Assembly (NCBI GenBank): GCA_048497495.1
Contig: JAFHCF010000265.1
Location: forward strand, 1 to 12,367
Direction of reading: 5' to 3'
DNA: 12,367 bases
DNA from: JAFHCF01 sp048497495
Lineage (GTDB): Bacteria; Pseudomonadota; Alphaproteobacteria; Rhizobiales; Ancalomicrobiaceae
Shown here: positions 1 through 6,913 of the stretch, piece by piece
Layout: the number at the start of each line of letters is the position of its first letter
Numbering within the stretch: position 1 is the stretch's first letter
Program-made: the position numbers and the translations under genes
Notes under the pieces: model-generated
What the model was told of the DNA's origin: nothing
The model's input: only the letters and a program-made list of their open reading frames with translations
The model's database searches: none

Positions 1-1
1 C

Positions 2-145
2 CCGGGCGATTGGCGGGCGCGCGTCGGCGAACTCGCCGCCGACGGCGAGGCGCGGACGCGCCTCGTCGGCCGGGCGCGCGACTGGGTCGCCGACATGGGT
101 TTCCAGGAGCGCGCGCGCCAGACCCTCGAGGACCTGATCGCCTGA
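2..145 (+). CDS. C-terminal end of a probable glycosyltransferase (partial, starts before the window)
   Basis: Only the last 47 codons are present, in the frame ending at the TGA at 143-145. The visible tail is arginine- and alanine-rich and helical, with a segment reading RARDWVADMGF followed by an amphipathic end (LEDLIA). Tails of this kind (an alpha-helix with AR.WV and an aromatic shortly after) are common at the C-terminus of GT-B glycosyltransferases, which fits a capsule locus. The gene is rightward and its stop lies 12 bases from the stop of the leftward kpsC, so the two converge with almost no room for a separate terminator. No catalytic region is visible, so the glycosyltransferase assignment is inferred from tail style and context. 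Another capsule assembly protein would fit nearly as well. Confidence 0.45.
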   Translation, partial: PGDWRARVGELAADGEARTRLVGRARDWVADMGFQERARQTLEDLIA

Positions 146-157
146 CCGGTTCCCGCG

Positions 158-2260
158 TCAGCGCCCGCGGACGCCGAGGAGGCGGGCGAGGGGGAAGAGC
201 ACGCGGTGGGTGATCCAGGCGATGCCGTGGCGCGTTGTCGCGCCGAGGCGGGCGGCGGGCGAAGCCGCCACCTCGCGGCCGTGCGCCAGCCGCTCGACGA
301 TCGTCTCCACCGGACAGGGCTGGCGGGTCTCGGGATCGACGTAGCGCGGATAGAGGATCAGGGTCACGGCGACGAGTTCGTCGAGGCCGAGCCGGCGCTC
401 GCGGCGTGGGGTGGCGAGCGCGTCGTCGGTCAGCCCCCAGCCGGCATAGAAGGGCAGGCCGTGGGTCGCCACCTCGAGGCCGCGCAACAGGGCCTCGAAG
501 CCGGTCAGCGAGGTCATGGTCTCGACCCGGTCGACCATCGACAGCAGCGACGGCATCGAAACCTCGCTCACCACCCGGTCGGCGAGGCGGTCGGAGAGTT
601 CCTTGGGCACCGCCCCCTCGCGATAGCCGGCGTGGACGTCGGGGTGGGGCTTGTAGACGATGTAGGCCTCGGGCCAGCGCGCCCGGACTCGCCGCAGCAG
701 TTCGGCGTTGGTGGTGACCTCGGGCGAGCCGTAGCGCACCGAGGCGTCGTCCTCCACCTGTCCGGGCACCAGGATGCGGAGCCGGTCGCCCGGCAGGTCG
801 AGAAGGTCGTCGCGGGCGTCGTTGTACTTCGACAGGCGGCGGGCGACGATGGTCTCGCGCAGCCGCGCGGCGCGGTCCAGGAGCGTGGCGTCGAAGACCG
901 TCTCCCGCGCCAGCCGCTCGAAGGCGCTCGGCCGGCGCGGGTCGAAATAGATGCCCTCGTCGTCGAAGACCAGGGACGCCGGGGTGACGAAGGCGGCGCC
1001 GAGGCCGACGGAGCGCAGGAAGCCGTCCTCGGCGCGGACCAGGCGAATGCCGCGATCCGCCGCCAGGCCGTCGACATCGCGCCCGCCCCACACCACGACG
1101 GGCTCGCCGGTGGCGCGGGCGCGCTCGGCGGCGGCGCTCGCGGACTTCACGAAGGTCGGGCCGCCGATCCCGTCGAGGTAGTCGCGGATGACGCCGCTCT
1201 TCCAGCGCGACATGCCGACGCAGAGGGTCGGCGTGTTGTCGTGGAAGCGGTCGCGCAGGAAGGCGAGCCGGTCGACGGCGCTCTCGAAATCGATCTCGTG
1301 GCCGAAATAGGGATCGAGCCAGCGGCAGTAGTCGAAATAGGCGGCGGCGAACAGCGCTTCCCGGCCGACGGTGACGTCGCGCCGTTCGATGGGCACGAAA
1401 CGGTCGTCGGTCAACCCCCAGCCGGCGTAGGCGGCGCGGCCGAAGCAGGTGACGGGAACGCCGGCGGCGAGCGCCTCGAGGCCGAGCTGGCTCGACACCA
1501 CATAGACGGCGACGGCGTTCTCGATCAACGCCCAGGGATTGACGTCGGCGTCGATCAGCACGACGCCGCGCCCCCGCGCCGCCTCGACCAGATGGCCCTG
1601 CTTGACGCCGGAGATCGCCTCCGGGTGAACCTTGACGGCGACCGTGCGGCCCGGGTTCTCGGCGATCGCGGCGTCGAGCATGGTGAGAAACGTGCCCGCG
1701 GCGGCGCCGGCGCCGGCGATCGAGGCGTCGCCCCGGGTCTGATCGACGACGAGGACGACGTCGCGGCCGGCCGGCAGGCCGATCGCCGAGGGGCCGAGCA
1801 TCGGCGCGTGATTGTATTTCGACAGGCGCAGCTCGGCGAGCCGCGCCATCGCGGCGCGCGCCCGTGCCGCCTCGTCCGCGTCCTGGACGACGCGGCGGCG
1901 GATCGCCGCCTCGAGATCGCTCGGGCCGGCCGCCTCGTAGTAGATGCCGGAGCGATCGACGATCCAGCCGATGGCGCGGGCCCGCGGACCCGGGCGCACC
2001 GAGCGCAGGAATCCATCCTCGAGCCCGACATAGGCAAGCCCGCGACGCCGCGCCAGGGCGCGCGCCGGGGCCGCCGTCGGCTTGTGGCCCCAGCCGACGA
2101 CGAGGTCGCAGGCAGGGGCCCGCCAAGGGCGCAGACGGATCGGTTCGACCCCGAGAAGAGTGCCGACCTCGGCGCGCTTTTCCCAGACACCGCCGGACAG
2201 GATGCCGGCACGCGGCCGGGGCGCGGGAAATTGCGTCCCGGCGGTGTCGGGCTCAGCCAT
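158..2260 (-). CDS. kpsC: KpsC, two-module beta-Kdo transferase for capsule lipid-linker synthesis
   Basis: The 700-residue protein is a tandem duplication of a capsule-synthesis (Capsule_synth-type) glycosyltransferase module, roughly residues 18-330 and 345-660. Matching landmarks recur: EDGFLRSV at 81-88 and 411-418, RLSKYN at 145-150 and 475-480, AGWGLTDD at 279-286 and 606-613, and a basic-HP element at 210-214 (KVHPE) and 537-541 (KPHPD). E. coli KpsC is similar in size (about 675 residues). In characterised systems its two modules add alternating beta-2,4 and beta-2,7 Kdo residues to the phosphatidylglycerol-linked primer made by KpsS, on the cytoplasmic face of the inner membrane. The ATG at 2260 is supported by a GGGAGG ribosome site 7 bases upstream (2268-2273), inside the end of kpsS. 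The kpsS stop lies only 3 bases away, so translation is probably coupled. No truncation is seen. Family confidence is very high; linkage specificity is inferred from the family. Confidence 0.95.
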   Translation of the reverse strand: MAEPDTAGTQFPAPRPRAGILSGGVWEKRAEVGTLLGVEPIRLRPWRAPACDLVVGWGHKPTAAPARALARRRGLAYVGLEDGFLRSVRPGPRARAIGWIVDRSGIYYEAAGPSDLEAAIRRRVVQDADEAARARAAMARLAELRLSKYNHAPMLGPSAIGLPAGRDVVLVVDQTRGDASIAGAGAAAGTFLTMLDAAIAENPGRTVAVKVHPEAISGVKQGHLVEAARGRGVVLIDADVNPWALIENAVAVYVVSSQLGLEALAAGVPVTCFGRAAYAGWGLTDDRFVPIERRDVTVGREALFAAAYFDYCRWLDPYFGHEIDFESAVDRLAFLRDRFHDNTPTLCVGMSRWKSGVIRDYLDGIGGPTFVKSASAAAERARATGEPVVVWGGRDVDGLAADRGIRLVRAEDGFLRSVGLGAAFVTPASLVFDDEGIYFDPRRPSAFERLARETVFDATLLDRAARLRETIVARRLSKYNDARDDLLDLPGDRLRILVPGQVEDDASVRYGSPEVTTNAELLRRVRARWPEAYIVYKPHPDVHAGYREGAVPKELSDRLADRVVSEVSMPSLLSMVDRVETMTSLTGFEALLRGLEVATHGLPFYAGWGLTDDALATPRRERRLGLDELVAVTLILYPRYVDPETRQPCPVETIVERLAHGREVAASPAARLGATTRHGIAWITHRVLFPLARLLGVRGR

Positions 2261-2263
2261 GGG

Positions 2264-3475
2264 TCAGCCTCCCAGCGTCGCTCTCAGCCGGGCCACCACC
2301 TCGTCGGTCAGGCTCGGCCAGGTTTTCGCCAGATAGAAGCTGCCGGGGATGAGCGCATGCTGCCGGACATGGATCTTGAAACGATGCGCCTTCACTGGAT
2401 CGACCGGCGGCGGTTCGTTCCAGAAGGCGTCGATGCCGGCGCTGTCCTCGGGGCGTTCCGCCAGTCCGCGCGCATGGTAGAGCGCGTCACCGAAGGCGAG
2501 CACCGGGACGTCGCACTCGAGCGCGGCGATGCCGGCGGTGGAATTGATCGTGACGAGGCCGCGGGCATGGCGCACCACCGGCATCAAGGGCCCGGACTGG
2601 AGGAAGACCACGCGGCCGCCGAGGCTGTTCTCCTCGACCAGATAACGCAGGTTCTTCTTGTGATGGCCGTAGCCGACGTCGAGCGGGTGCGCCTTGATCA
2701 CCAGATGACACTCGGCGGGCGCGGAACGGCGGAACGATTCGAGCACCGTCTCGAGGAACTCGCGGATCACCCAGCCGCGGCCGTGGCGCACCAGTTGCAG
2801 ATCGTCGTGGACCTGCAGGGCGACGACGAAGAACGGCGGGTGGTCTTCCTCCTCGAGCCGGCGGGTGAACTCCTCGTCGTGGCGCGCCGCCAGGATCCGT
2901 CGCCACAGGGAGCGGGTCCAGTAGCGGAACTCGGAGCGCAGACGGCGTTCGCGATGGTGCCGGTAGCGGGGAAAGAGCGGTCGCGTCAGGCGCAGGGCGC
3001 AGAAATAGAGGATGGCGGCGCGCGCCATGGCGACGGTCGAATTGGGCAGCGCCGGAACGCGCGGCGGCTCGGTCGGCTCGACCTCCGGATCGAAGGTCTC
3101 GAGCAGCGGCGAATTGGCATTGTTGCCGCCGCGTTCGAAAGTGACGTAGTCGGGGCGCAGATAGCCTTCCTCGAAGCAGAAGACGGGAACGCCGAGATGG
3201 CCGGCGGCCTTTTTGGCGGCGCGATGGATCGGGCGTTCGTCGCCGAAGAGAATCACCGCGTCGGCCGGCCAGTCGTGGATGATCTCCTCGATCTTGTCCT
3301 CGTAGCTCTGCCGGCGCGGCCGAACGATCTCGAATTTGCTCCCCATCGCGAAACCGATGTCGCCGCCGTTGAAGACGAGGCGTCGAACATCGTAGCCCGC
3401 CTCGGTCAGATGGCGGTGCAAGTATCGGAAATACCCTCCGACCGGTCCCTGCAGCAATAGAATCCGTTTTGCCAT
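2264..3475 (-). CDS. kpsS: KpsS, initiating beta-Kdo transferase of capsule lipid anchor
   Basis: The 403-residue protein opens with the family's typical start, LLLQGPVGGYFRYLHRHL (residues 6-23), followed by FNGGD at 35-39, FGDERPIHR at 77-85, EEGYLRPDYVT at 102-112, LQVHDDLQL at 220-228, KAHPLD at 261-266 and NSTAGIAALE at 311-320. These are landmarks of the KpsS branch of capsule polysaccharide export/synthesis proteins, and E. coli KpsS (about 389 residues) is close in length. In studied systems KpsS transfers the first Kdo to (lyso)phosphatidylglycerol, and KpsC then extends it. It is the first gene of a leftward kpsS-kpsC operon. The ATG at 3475 is chosen because the family-typical N-terminus begins at once after it, although its Shine-Dalgarno is poor: only a GAG abutting the start in an AT-rich stretch. 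This suggests weak or leaderless-like initiation. No broken motif is seen. Confidence 0.94.
   Translation of the reverse strand: MAKRILLLQGPVGGYFRYLHRHLTEAGYDVRRLVFNGGDIGFAMGSKFEIVRPRRQSYEDKIEEIIHDWPADAVILFGDERPIHRAAKKAAGHLGVPVFCFEEGYLRPDYVTFERGGNNANSPLLETFDPEVEPTEPPRVPALPNSTVAMARAAILYFCALRLTRPLFPRYRHHRERRLRSEFRYWTRSLWRRILAARHDEEFTRRLEEEDHPPFFVVALQVHDDLQLVRHGRGWVIREFLETVLESFRRSAPAECHLVIKAHPLDVGYGHHKKNLRYLVEENSLGGRVVFLQSGPLMPVVRHARGLVTINSTAGIAALECDVPVLAFGDALYHARGLAERPEDSAGIDAFWNEPPPVDPVKAHRFKIHVRQHALIPGSFYLAKTWPSLTDEVVARLRATLGG
2268..2273 (-). promoter_or_regulatory. Ribosome binding site of kpsC inside kpsS
   Basis: On the minus strand the bases read GGGAGG, 7 bases before the kpsC ATG and overlapping the last codons of kpsS. 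The kpsS stop (TGA), three cytosines and the kpsC ATG follow one another. This decides the kpsC start and points to translational coupling of the two Kdo transferases. Confidence 0.75.
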
Positions 3476-3687
3476 CTCAAAAATTACTGCATTACCATTG
3501 CCGGAAGGCAGGATCGAGCCGGCTGCGACGGATCCGGCCGACCCTCACGGAGGTCGAGCGGGGTCGTATCATCTCGGACACCGCCCTTTCGACCGGAGGT
3601 GAAAGGCGAAATCATCGGCCACATCGGGTTGGTGAAGCGGGCGACGTCCCAGGGCCGTCGACGCTTCCCGTCGGGAGGGGTCGGATG

Positions 3688-3715
3688 TCTATAAACCGAG
3701 AACGCCGCGCGACAA
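3688..3715 (-). promoter_or_regulatory. Possible leftward sigma-70-like promoter for kpsS-kpsC
   Basis: On the minus strand TTGTCG (3710-3715) and TATAGA (3688-3693) are separated by 16 bases. Each matches its housekeeping consensus hexamer at 4 of 6 positions. It would leave a leader of about 210 bases before kpsS. The match is weak and other positions nearer the gene are possible. Confidence 0.22.
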
Positions 3716-3857
3716 AGCCGTCTCGCCCCCCAATTTTCGACCGGCCACGACCCTTCTCGGGCAGAGGATCGGATCGCAACACCATCGATGGCGCGAGAAC
3801 ATCGGCGTGGCGAAGACGACGGCAACCCAGCGCGAGGCTCGCAGACGGCACCGACGC

Positions 3858-3884
3858 AGAGTGATTTCGACGCCACTTCACTCT
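3858..3884. repeat. Inverted repeat AGAGTGA-N13-TCACTCT
   Basis: Two perfect 7-base arms (3858-3864 and 3878-3884) are separated by 13 bases, with arm centres 20 bases apart, about two helical turns. It sits in the divergent control region just before the AT-rich core. The geometry suits a dimeric regulator, but no regulator family is recognised from it. Confidence 0.4.
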
Positions 3885-3899
3885 TCCCGCGTCGCAACC

Positions 3900-3923
3900 G
3901 GGAAATATTAACCATAATTTCCC
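3900..3923. repeat. AT-rich inverted repeat GGGAAAT-N10-ATTTCCC, operator candidate
   Basis: Perfect 7-base arms (3900-3906 and 3917-3923) flank a 10-base AT-rich spacer that contains TTAACC. Within a GC-rich genome, a dyad of this kind between two divergent operons is a reasonable operator candidate. No known operator is matched with certainty. Confidence 0.45.
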
Positions 3924-4140
3924 CCATGTCGTCGAATCTTCATCAAGTCGTCGGTCACCGAGATGAAGCACGACTATGCCATTCGAATGTTACTCTTAAA
4001 TTGATATTTACCGGTTTGGCTTCGTTTGGGGTGTAGCCTCACAGCAACAGACGCCGGCGGCTTGGCCGACGAACGCTGCCGGGAGGCGAGATGGAGTTGC
4101 GGTCGGTCAATTCGATTGATAGAAGTCGGCCGTCTTTACC

Positions 4141-4146
4141 GAGGAG
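4141..4146 (+). promoter_or_regulatory. Ribosome binding site deciding a GTG start
   Basis: GAGGAG lies 6 bases before the GTG at 4153. It fixes a GTG start for the export lipoprotein gene and puts the lipobox cysteine at residue 17, as expected of a short lipoprotein signal peptide. Confidence 0.75.
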
Positions 4147-4152
4147 TGGCAC

Positions 4153-5316
4153 GTGCGCAATTGGCCTGTGGCGGCGTTGGTCGCGATCCTGCTCGGCGGT
4201 TGTTCGTCGCTTCCCGCGGCCGGCCCCCGAGGGGACGACATCGTTTCCGCCCGCCAGACGGAGAGCCTGCCGGACGGCCTGGAGCTCTTCGACCTCGACG
4301 CGGAGAAGGCGGCCATCATCGAATCCTACAGGAGCCAGCCCCTGGCCGGGCGCTTCCCGGATCAGCGCCCGAAGCCGATCCAGAGCATCGGCATCGGCGA
4401 CCAGATCGGCGTGACCATCTTCGAGGCGAGCGCCGGCGGCCTGTTCTCGACCTCCAACGGCCAGATCGGCGGCGGAACCAAGCACGTCTCCCTGCCCAAT
4501 CAGGAAGTCGGGCCGTCGGGCACGATCAACGTCCCCTACGTCGGCCGCATCGGCGTCGTCGGGCAGACCACCGAACAGGTCGAGAAGATCGTCGTCGACC
4601 GCCTGCGCGACAAGGCGATCGAACCTCAAGCGGTCGTGACCATGCAGGCGTCGCGTTCGAGCCTGATCGCCGTCAACGGCGAGGTCGGCCATGCCGGGCG
4701 CTATCCGCTGTCGCCGCGCGGCGATCGGATGATGGATTCGCTGGCTTCCGCCGGCGGCGTCAAGGGCAATCCCGAAGAGATCTTCGTGCGCCTGACCCGC
4801 AGGGGCACCACCGGGACCGTGCCACTGCGCACCATACTCGACGATCCGGCGCAGAACGTGTGGATCTGGCCGGCCGATCAGATCTACGTCTATCGCGAAC
4901 CGCAGATCTTCACCGCCTTCGGCGCGACCGGCCGTTCGGGCAACTTCCCGCTGGTCTTCGAGCGCACGACGCTGGCGGAGGCCATCGGCGACGCGTCGGG
5001 CCTCAACGATGTTCGGGCGGAGCCGAGCGGGACCTTCATCTTCCGTCGCGAACGCGCCGATCTCGTCTGCGCGCTCAAGAATGAACGTCCCTGCGCCGCT
5101 CCCGGCACGCCGCGCCCGGTCGTCTACCGCCTCGATCTGCGCAAGCCCACCGGCATCGCGCTGGCGCAACGAATTCCGATGCGCAACAAGGACGTCGTCT
5201 ACGTCGCCGATGCCAACACCACAGAATTGCTCAAATTCATGTCTCTGGTGAATGCCTTCAGCAATGTCGGCAACACGTCCAGTTCGGCGGCGGCCCGTAT
5301 ACATCGTTGGAATTGA
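4153..5316 (+). CDS. Outer-membrane capsule export lipoprotein (OPX, BexD/CtrA/Wza class)
   Basis: The 387-residue protein starts with a lipoprotein signal peptide: a short charged start, a hydrophobic stretch (residues 6-14) and a lipobox LGGC with the acceptor cysteine at 17. A polysaccharide-export domain follows at about 77-165 (GIGDQIGVTIFEAS at 80-93; PYVGRIGVVG at 128-137), then two ligand-binding beta-grasp (SLBB-like) segments at about 170-245 (VNGEVGHAGRYPL) and 252-350 (AFGATGRSGNFPL). Its length fits Wza, BexD and CtrA rather than the longer E. coli KpsD. Such proteins form a multimeric channel carrying capsule across periplasm and outer membrane. The start is GTG at 4153 with GAGGAG 6 bases before it. 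It is the first gene of the rightward export operon, separated from kpsM by a 122-base structured leader. Two cysteines at 306 and 314 in the second SLBB-like region could form a disulfide; this is speculative. No family-specific gene symbol is asserted. Confidence 0.92.
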   Translation: MRNWPVAALVAILLGGCSSLPAAGPRGDDIVSARQTESLPDGLELFDLDAEKAAIIESYRSQPLAGRFPDQRPKPIQSIGIGDQIGVTIFEASAGGLFSTSNGQIGGGTKHVSLPNQEVGPSGTINVPYVGRIGVVGQTTEQVEKIVVDRLRDKAIEPQAVVTMQASRSSLIAVNGEVGHAGRYPLSPRGDRMMDSLASAGGVKGNPEEIFVRLTRRGTTGTVPLRTILDDPAQNVWIWPADQIYVYREPQIFTAFGATGRSGNFPLVFERTTLAEAIGDASGLNDVRAEPSGTFIFRRERADLVCALKNERPCAAPGTPRPVVYRLDLRKPTGIALAQRIPMRNKDVVYVADANTTELLKFMSLVNAFSNVGNTSSSAAARIHRWN

Positions 5317-5323
5317 GATCGCG

Positions 5324-5369
5324 CCTCACCATATGGAGTACGGTCTCACCATATGGAGTATGGTCTCCA
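5324..5369 (+). repeat. Tandem 20-base repeat with CCATATGG palindromes upstream of kpsM
   Basis: Two adjacent copies of YCTCACCATATGGAGTAYGG occupy 5324-5343 and 5344-5363, differing only at two pyrimidine positions, and a partial third copy (TCTC) follows. Each copy contains the 8-base palindrome CCATATGG (5329-5336 and 5349-5356), placing identical dyads exactly 20 bases apart on the same helical face. The array begins 8 bases after the stop of the export lipoprotein gene. It could be a paired regulator site, or in RNA a hairpin, since the two palindromes can pair with each other across a 12-base loop. Confidence 0.85.
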
Positions 5370-5374
5370 CAGGA

Positions 5375-5399
5375 TCCACGCCGTGATACGAGGCGTGGA
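5375..5399 (+). other. Perfect 8-base-pair hairpin in the kpsM leader
   Basis: TCCACGCC (5375-5382) and GGCGTGGA (5392-5399) form a perfect GC-rich stem with a 9-base loop, 39 bases before the kpsM start. No run of T follows, so a standard intrinsic terminator is unlikely. An mRNA processing or stability element, or an attenuator, would fit its place between the lipoprotein gene and the transporter genes. Confidence 0.6.
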
Positions 5400-5438
5400 C
5401 CACGGCCGGGGTGAAACGAGTTCGGAGATCGTCGCGGT

Positions 5439-6239
5439 ATGGCATCGGCGCTGACCCTGAACGAGTTGATGCAGGGATCGCGGCTTCAGGGCCGCATCAT
5501 CGGCGCCCTGATGTTGCGCGAGATGCGGACCCGCTTCGGCGAGTACCGGCTCGGTTATGCCTGGGCCTTGCTCGAGCCGCTCGCCCAGATCGGTATCATG
5601 TCGACGATGTTCTACCTCCTCGGCAGCCGGCCGCCGCTGGGCACGTCCTTCGAGGCTTTCTTCTTCACCGGCTTCGTGAGCTTCTCCTTCTTCCGCGATC
5701 TGGCGCAGAAGGGAATGAGCGCAATCTCGGCCAATCGGCCGCTCTTGTCGTTTCCGCCGGTGCGCAACATGGACGCGGTGTGGGCGAGACTGGCGCTCGA
5801 ACTGATCACCCATCTCACGTCGCTCTTCTTCGTGATGGTCATTCTCGGCTATCTCGGCGTGCCGATCATGCCCGCCGACCCGCTGAAGTTCGCGGAGGGC
5901 TATTTGTCGATCATCGTTTTGGGTATCGGATTCGGCATCTTCAACGCGACCTTCAGTCCGCTCTTCAAGGTCTGGAGCATCCTGTTCTCGTGGTTCGCGC
6001 GCGTGCAGTTCTTCATCTCCGGCGTCTTCTTCCTTCCCGAAAGGCTGCCGCCGGCCGCTCTGGACTACCTGCGCTGGAATCCGACGACCCACTCCCTGGC
6101 CTATGTCCGCGAGGGTTTCTACGGCACCTACCAGAGCAACATCCTGGTCGAGGCCTATCCGTTCCTGGTCGGCATCGTGCTGGCGCTCGTCGGCTTGACG
6201 CTCGAGAGGGTCTATCGCAAGCAGGTTTCACCGAGATGA
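5439..6239 (+). CDS. kpsM: KpsM, capsule ABC-transporter permease
   Basis: The 266-residue integral membrane protein is of the ABC-2 polysaccharide exporter type. About six hydrophobic segments can be placed (near residues 41-61, 68-86, 118-138, 154-174, 180-199 and 241-257), after a cytoplasmic amphipathic N-terminus containing LREMRTRFGEYRLGYAWALL (26-45), a stretch typical of KpsM/BexB-like permeases. The family-typical FFLPERLP and RWNPTTH segments are at 197-204 and 212-218. E. coli KpsM is about 258 residues. It forms the inner-membrane channel that exports lipid-linked capsule using ATP hydrolysed by KpsT. The ATG at 5439 has GGAG 11 bases upstream, a little far but acceptable. Its stop overlaps the kpsT start in ATGA, so the two subunits are translationally coupled. 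The leader upstream carries the tandem repeat and hairpin, suggesting separate control from the lipoprotein gene. Confidence 0.94.
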   Translation: MASALTLNELMQGSRLQGRIIGALMLREMRTRFGEYRLGYAWALLEPLAQIGIMSTMFYLLGSRPPLGTSFEAFFFTGFVSFSFFRDLAQKGMSAISANRPLLSFPPVRNMDAVWARLALELITHLTSLFFVMVILGYLGVPIMPADPLKFAEGYLSIIVLGIGFGIFNATFSPLFKVWSILFSWFARVQFFISGVFFLPERLPPAALDYLRWNPTTHSLAYVREGFYGTYQSNILVEAYPFLVGIVLALVGLTLERVYRKQVSPR

Positions 6240-6913
6240 TCCGCTTCGAGAACGTCACGAAGCGCTACAAGCTCAAGGACGGGTCGAAGACGATCCTCGA
6301 TCGGGCCTCCTTCGAAATTCCGCGCGGCCGCAGCTTCGGCATTCTCGGGGTCAACGGCGCCGGCAAGTCGACCCTGCTGCGGCTGATCAGCGGCAACGAA
6401 CTGCCCGACCGGGGCACCATCCGGCGGCAGAACGTCAAAATCTCCTGGCCGCTCGGTTTCGCCGAGAGCTTCCACGGCGCGCTCAGCGGGCGAGACAACG
6501 TCAAGTTCGCCTGTCGCATCTATGGCCGCGACATCGAGGAGGTGACCGAATACGTCAGGGACTTCGCCGAAATCGGGGCGCATCTCGACGAGCCGGTGAA
6601 GACCTATTCGTCGGGGATGAAGGCCCGTCTCGCCTTCGGGCTGTCGATGGCATTCAATTTCGACGTCTATCTGGTCGACGAGATTACGGCGGTCGGCGAT
6701 GCCCGGTTCAAGGCGAAATGCGCGACGGTCTTCAGTGAAAAGCTGGAAAAGTCCGACATCATCATGGTATCACACAGCATGGTGACGCTGAAGCGCTACT
6801 GCGATGCCGGTTGCGTCCTGCGCGAGGGGCGGGTCGAATTCTACGATTCGATCAAGGATGCGATCAACGCCTACGAAGGCTACATAGGAATGCGCGATGA
6901 AAGCGACGACTGA
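6236..6913 (+). CDS. kpsT: KpsT, capsule ABC-transporter ATPase
   Basis: The 225-residue ABC ATPase starts at the ATG at 6236, in a 4-base ATGA overlap with the end of kpsM. Visible motifs are Walker A GVNGAGKST at 38-46, the ABC signature in the polysaccharide-exporter form YSSGMKAR at 124-131, Walker B VYLVDE at 144-149 with catalytic glutamate 149, and the switch histidine at 180 (VSHS). The SSGMK signature and the compact size are typical of the KpsT/BexA/CtrD and Wzt-like branch. There is no extra C-terminal carbohydrate-binding domain as in some Wzt proteins, so substrate choice is probably not made by a Wzt-type recognition module. It acts as a dimer on the cytoplasmic side of KpsM. 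The end overlaps the start of kpsE by 17 bases. All catalytic residues are intact. Confidence 0.96.
   Translation: MIRFENVTKRYKLKDGSKTILDRASFEIPRGRSFGILGVNGAGKSTLLRLISGNELPDRGTIRRQNVKISWPLGFAESFHGALSGRDNVKFACRIYGRDIEEVTEYVRDFAEIGAHLDEPVKTYSSGMKARLAFGLSMAFNFDVYLVDEITAVGDARFKAKCATVFSEKLEKSDIIMVSHSMVTLKRYCDAGCVLREGRVEFYDSIKDAINAYEGYIGMRDESDD

Larger units (their letters stand above)
3476..4152. promoter_or_regulatory. Divergent control region between kpsSC and the export operon
   Basis: These 677 bases separate two divergently transcribed halves of the capsule locus, so promoters for both should lie here. I see no convincing gene: the open frames on both strands are arginine/proline-rich with no ribosome site or recognisable domain. 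Base composition changes sharply. Bases 3901-4020 contain 50 G or C out of 120 (42 percent) in a strongly GC-rich window, as expected of a regulatory core. It contains inverted repeats at 3858-3884 and 3900-3923, TTAA-type motifs at 3908-3915 and 3996-4010, and a weak leftward promoter candidate at 3688-3715. A direct transcription start cannot be fixed by eye. Confidence 0.6.

Noticed and set aside
155..174. GCGTC/GACGC inverted repeat at the convergent gene ends, as a terminator
   Set aside because: The stem is only 5 bases, lies partly within the last codons of kpsC and has no T run in either direction.
206..3460. An uninterrupted 1084-codon rightward frame opposite kpsC and kpsS
   Set aside because: kpsC and kpsS share one frame, and GC-rich codon use in them removes stops from the opposite strand. 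The translation shows no domain, is low in complexity, and its strand-mates have complete capsule enzyme motifs.
3469..3971. Three overlapping open frames on both strands in the divergent intergenic region
   Set aside because: They overlap one another and the regulatory core, have no ribosome site or domain, and encode arginine/serine/proline-rich products typical of noncoding GC-rich DNA.
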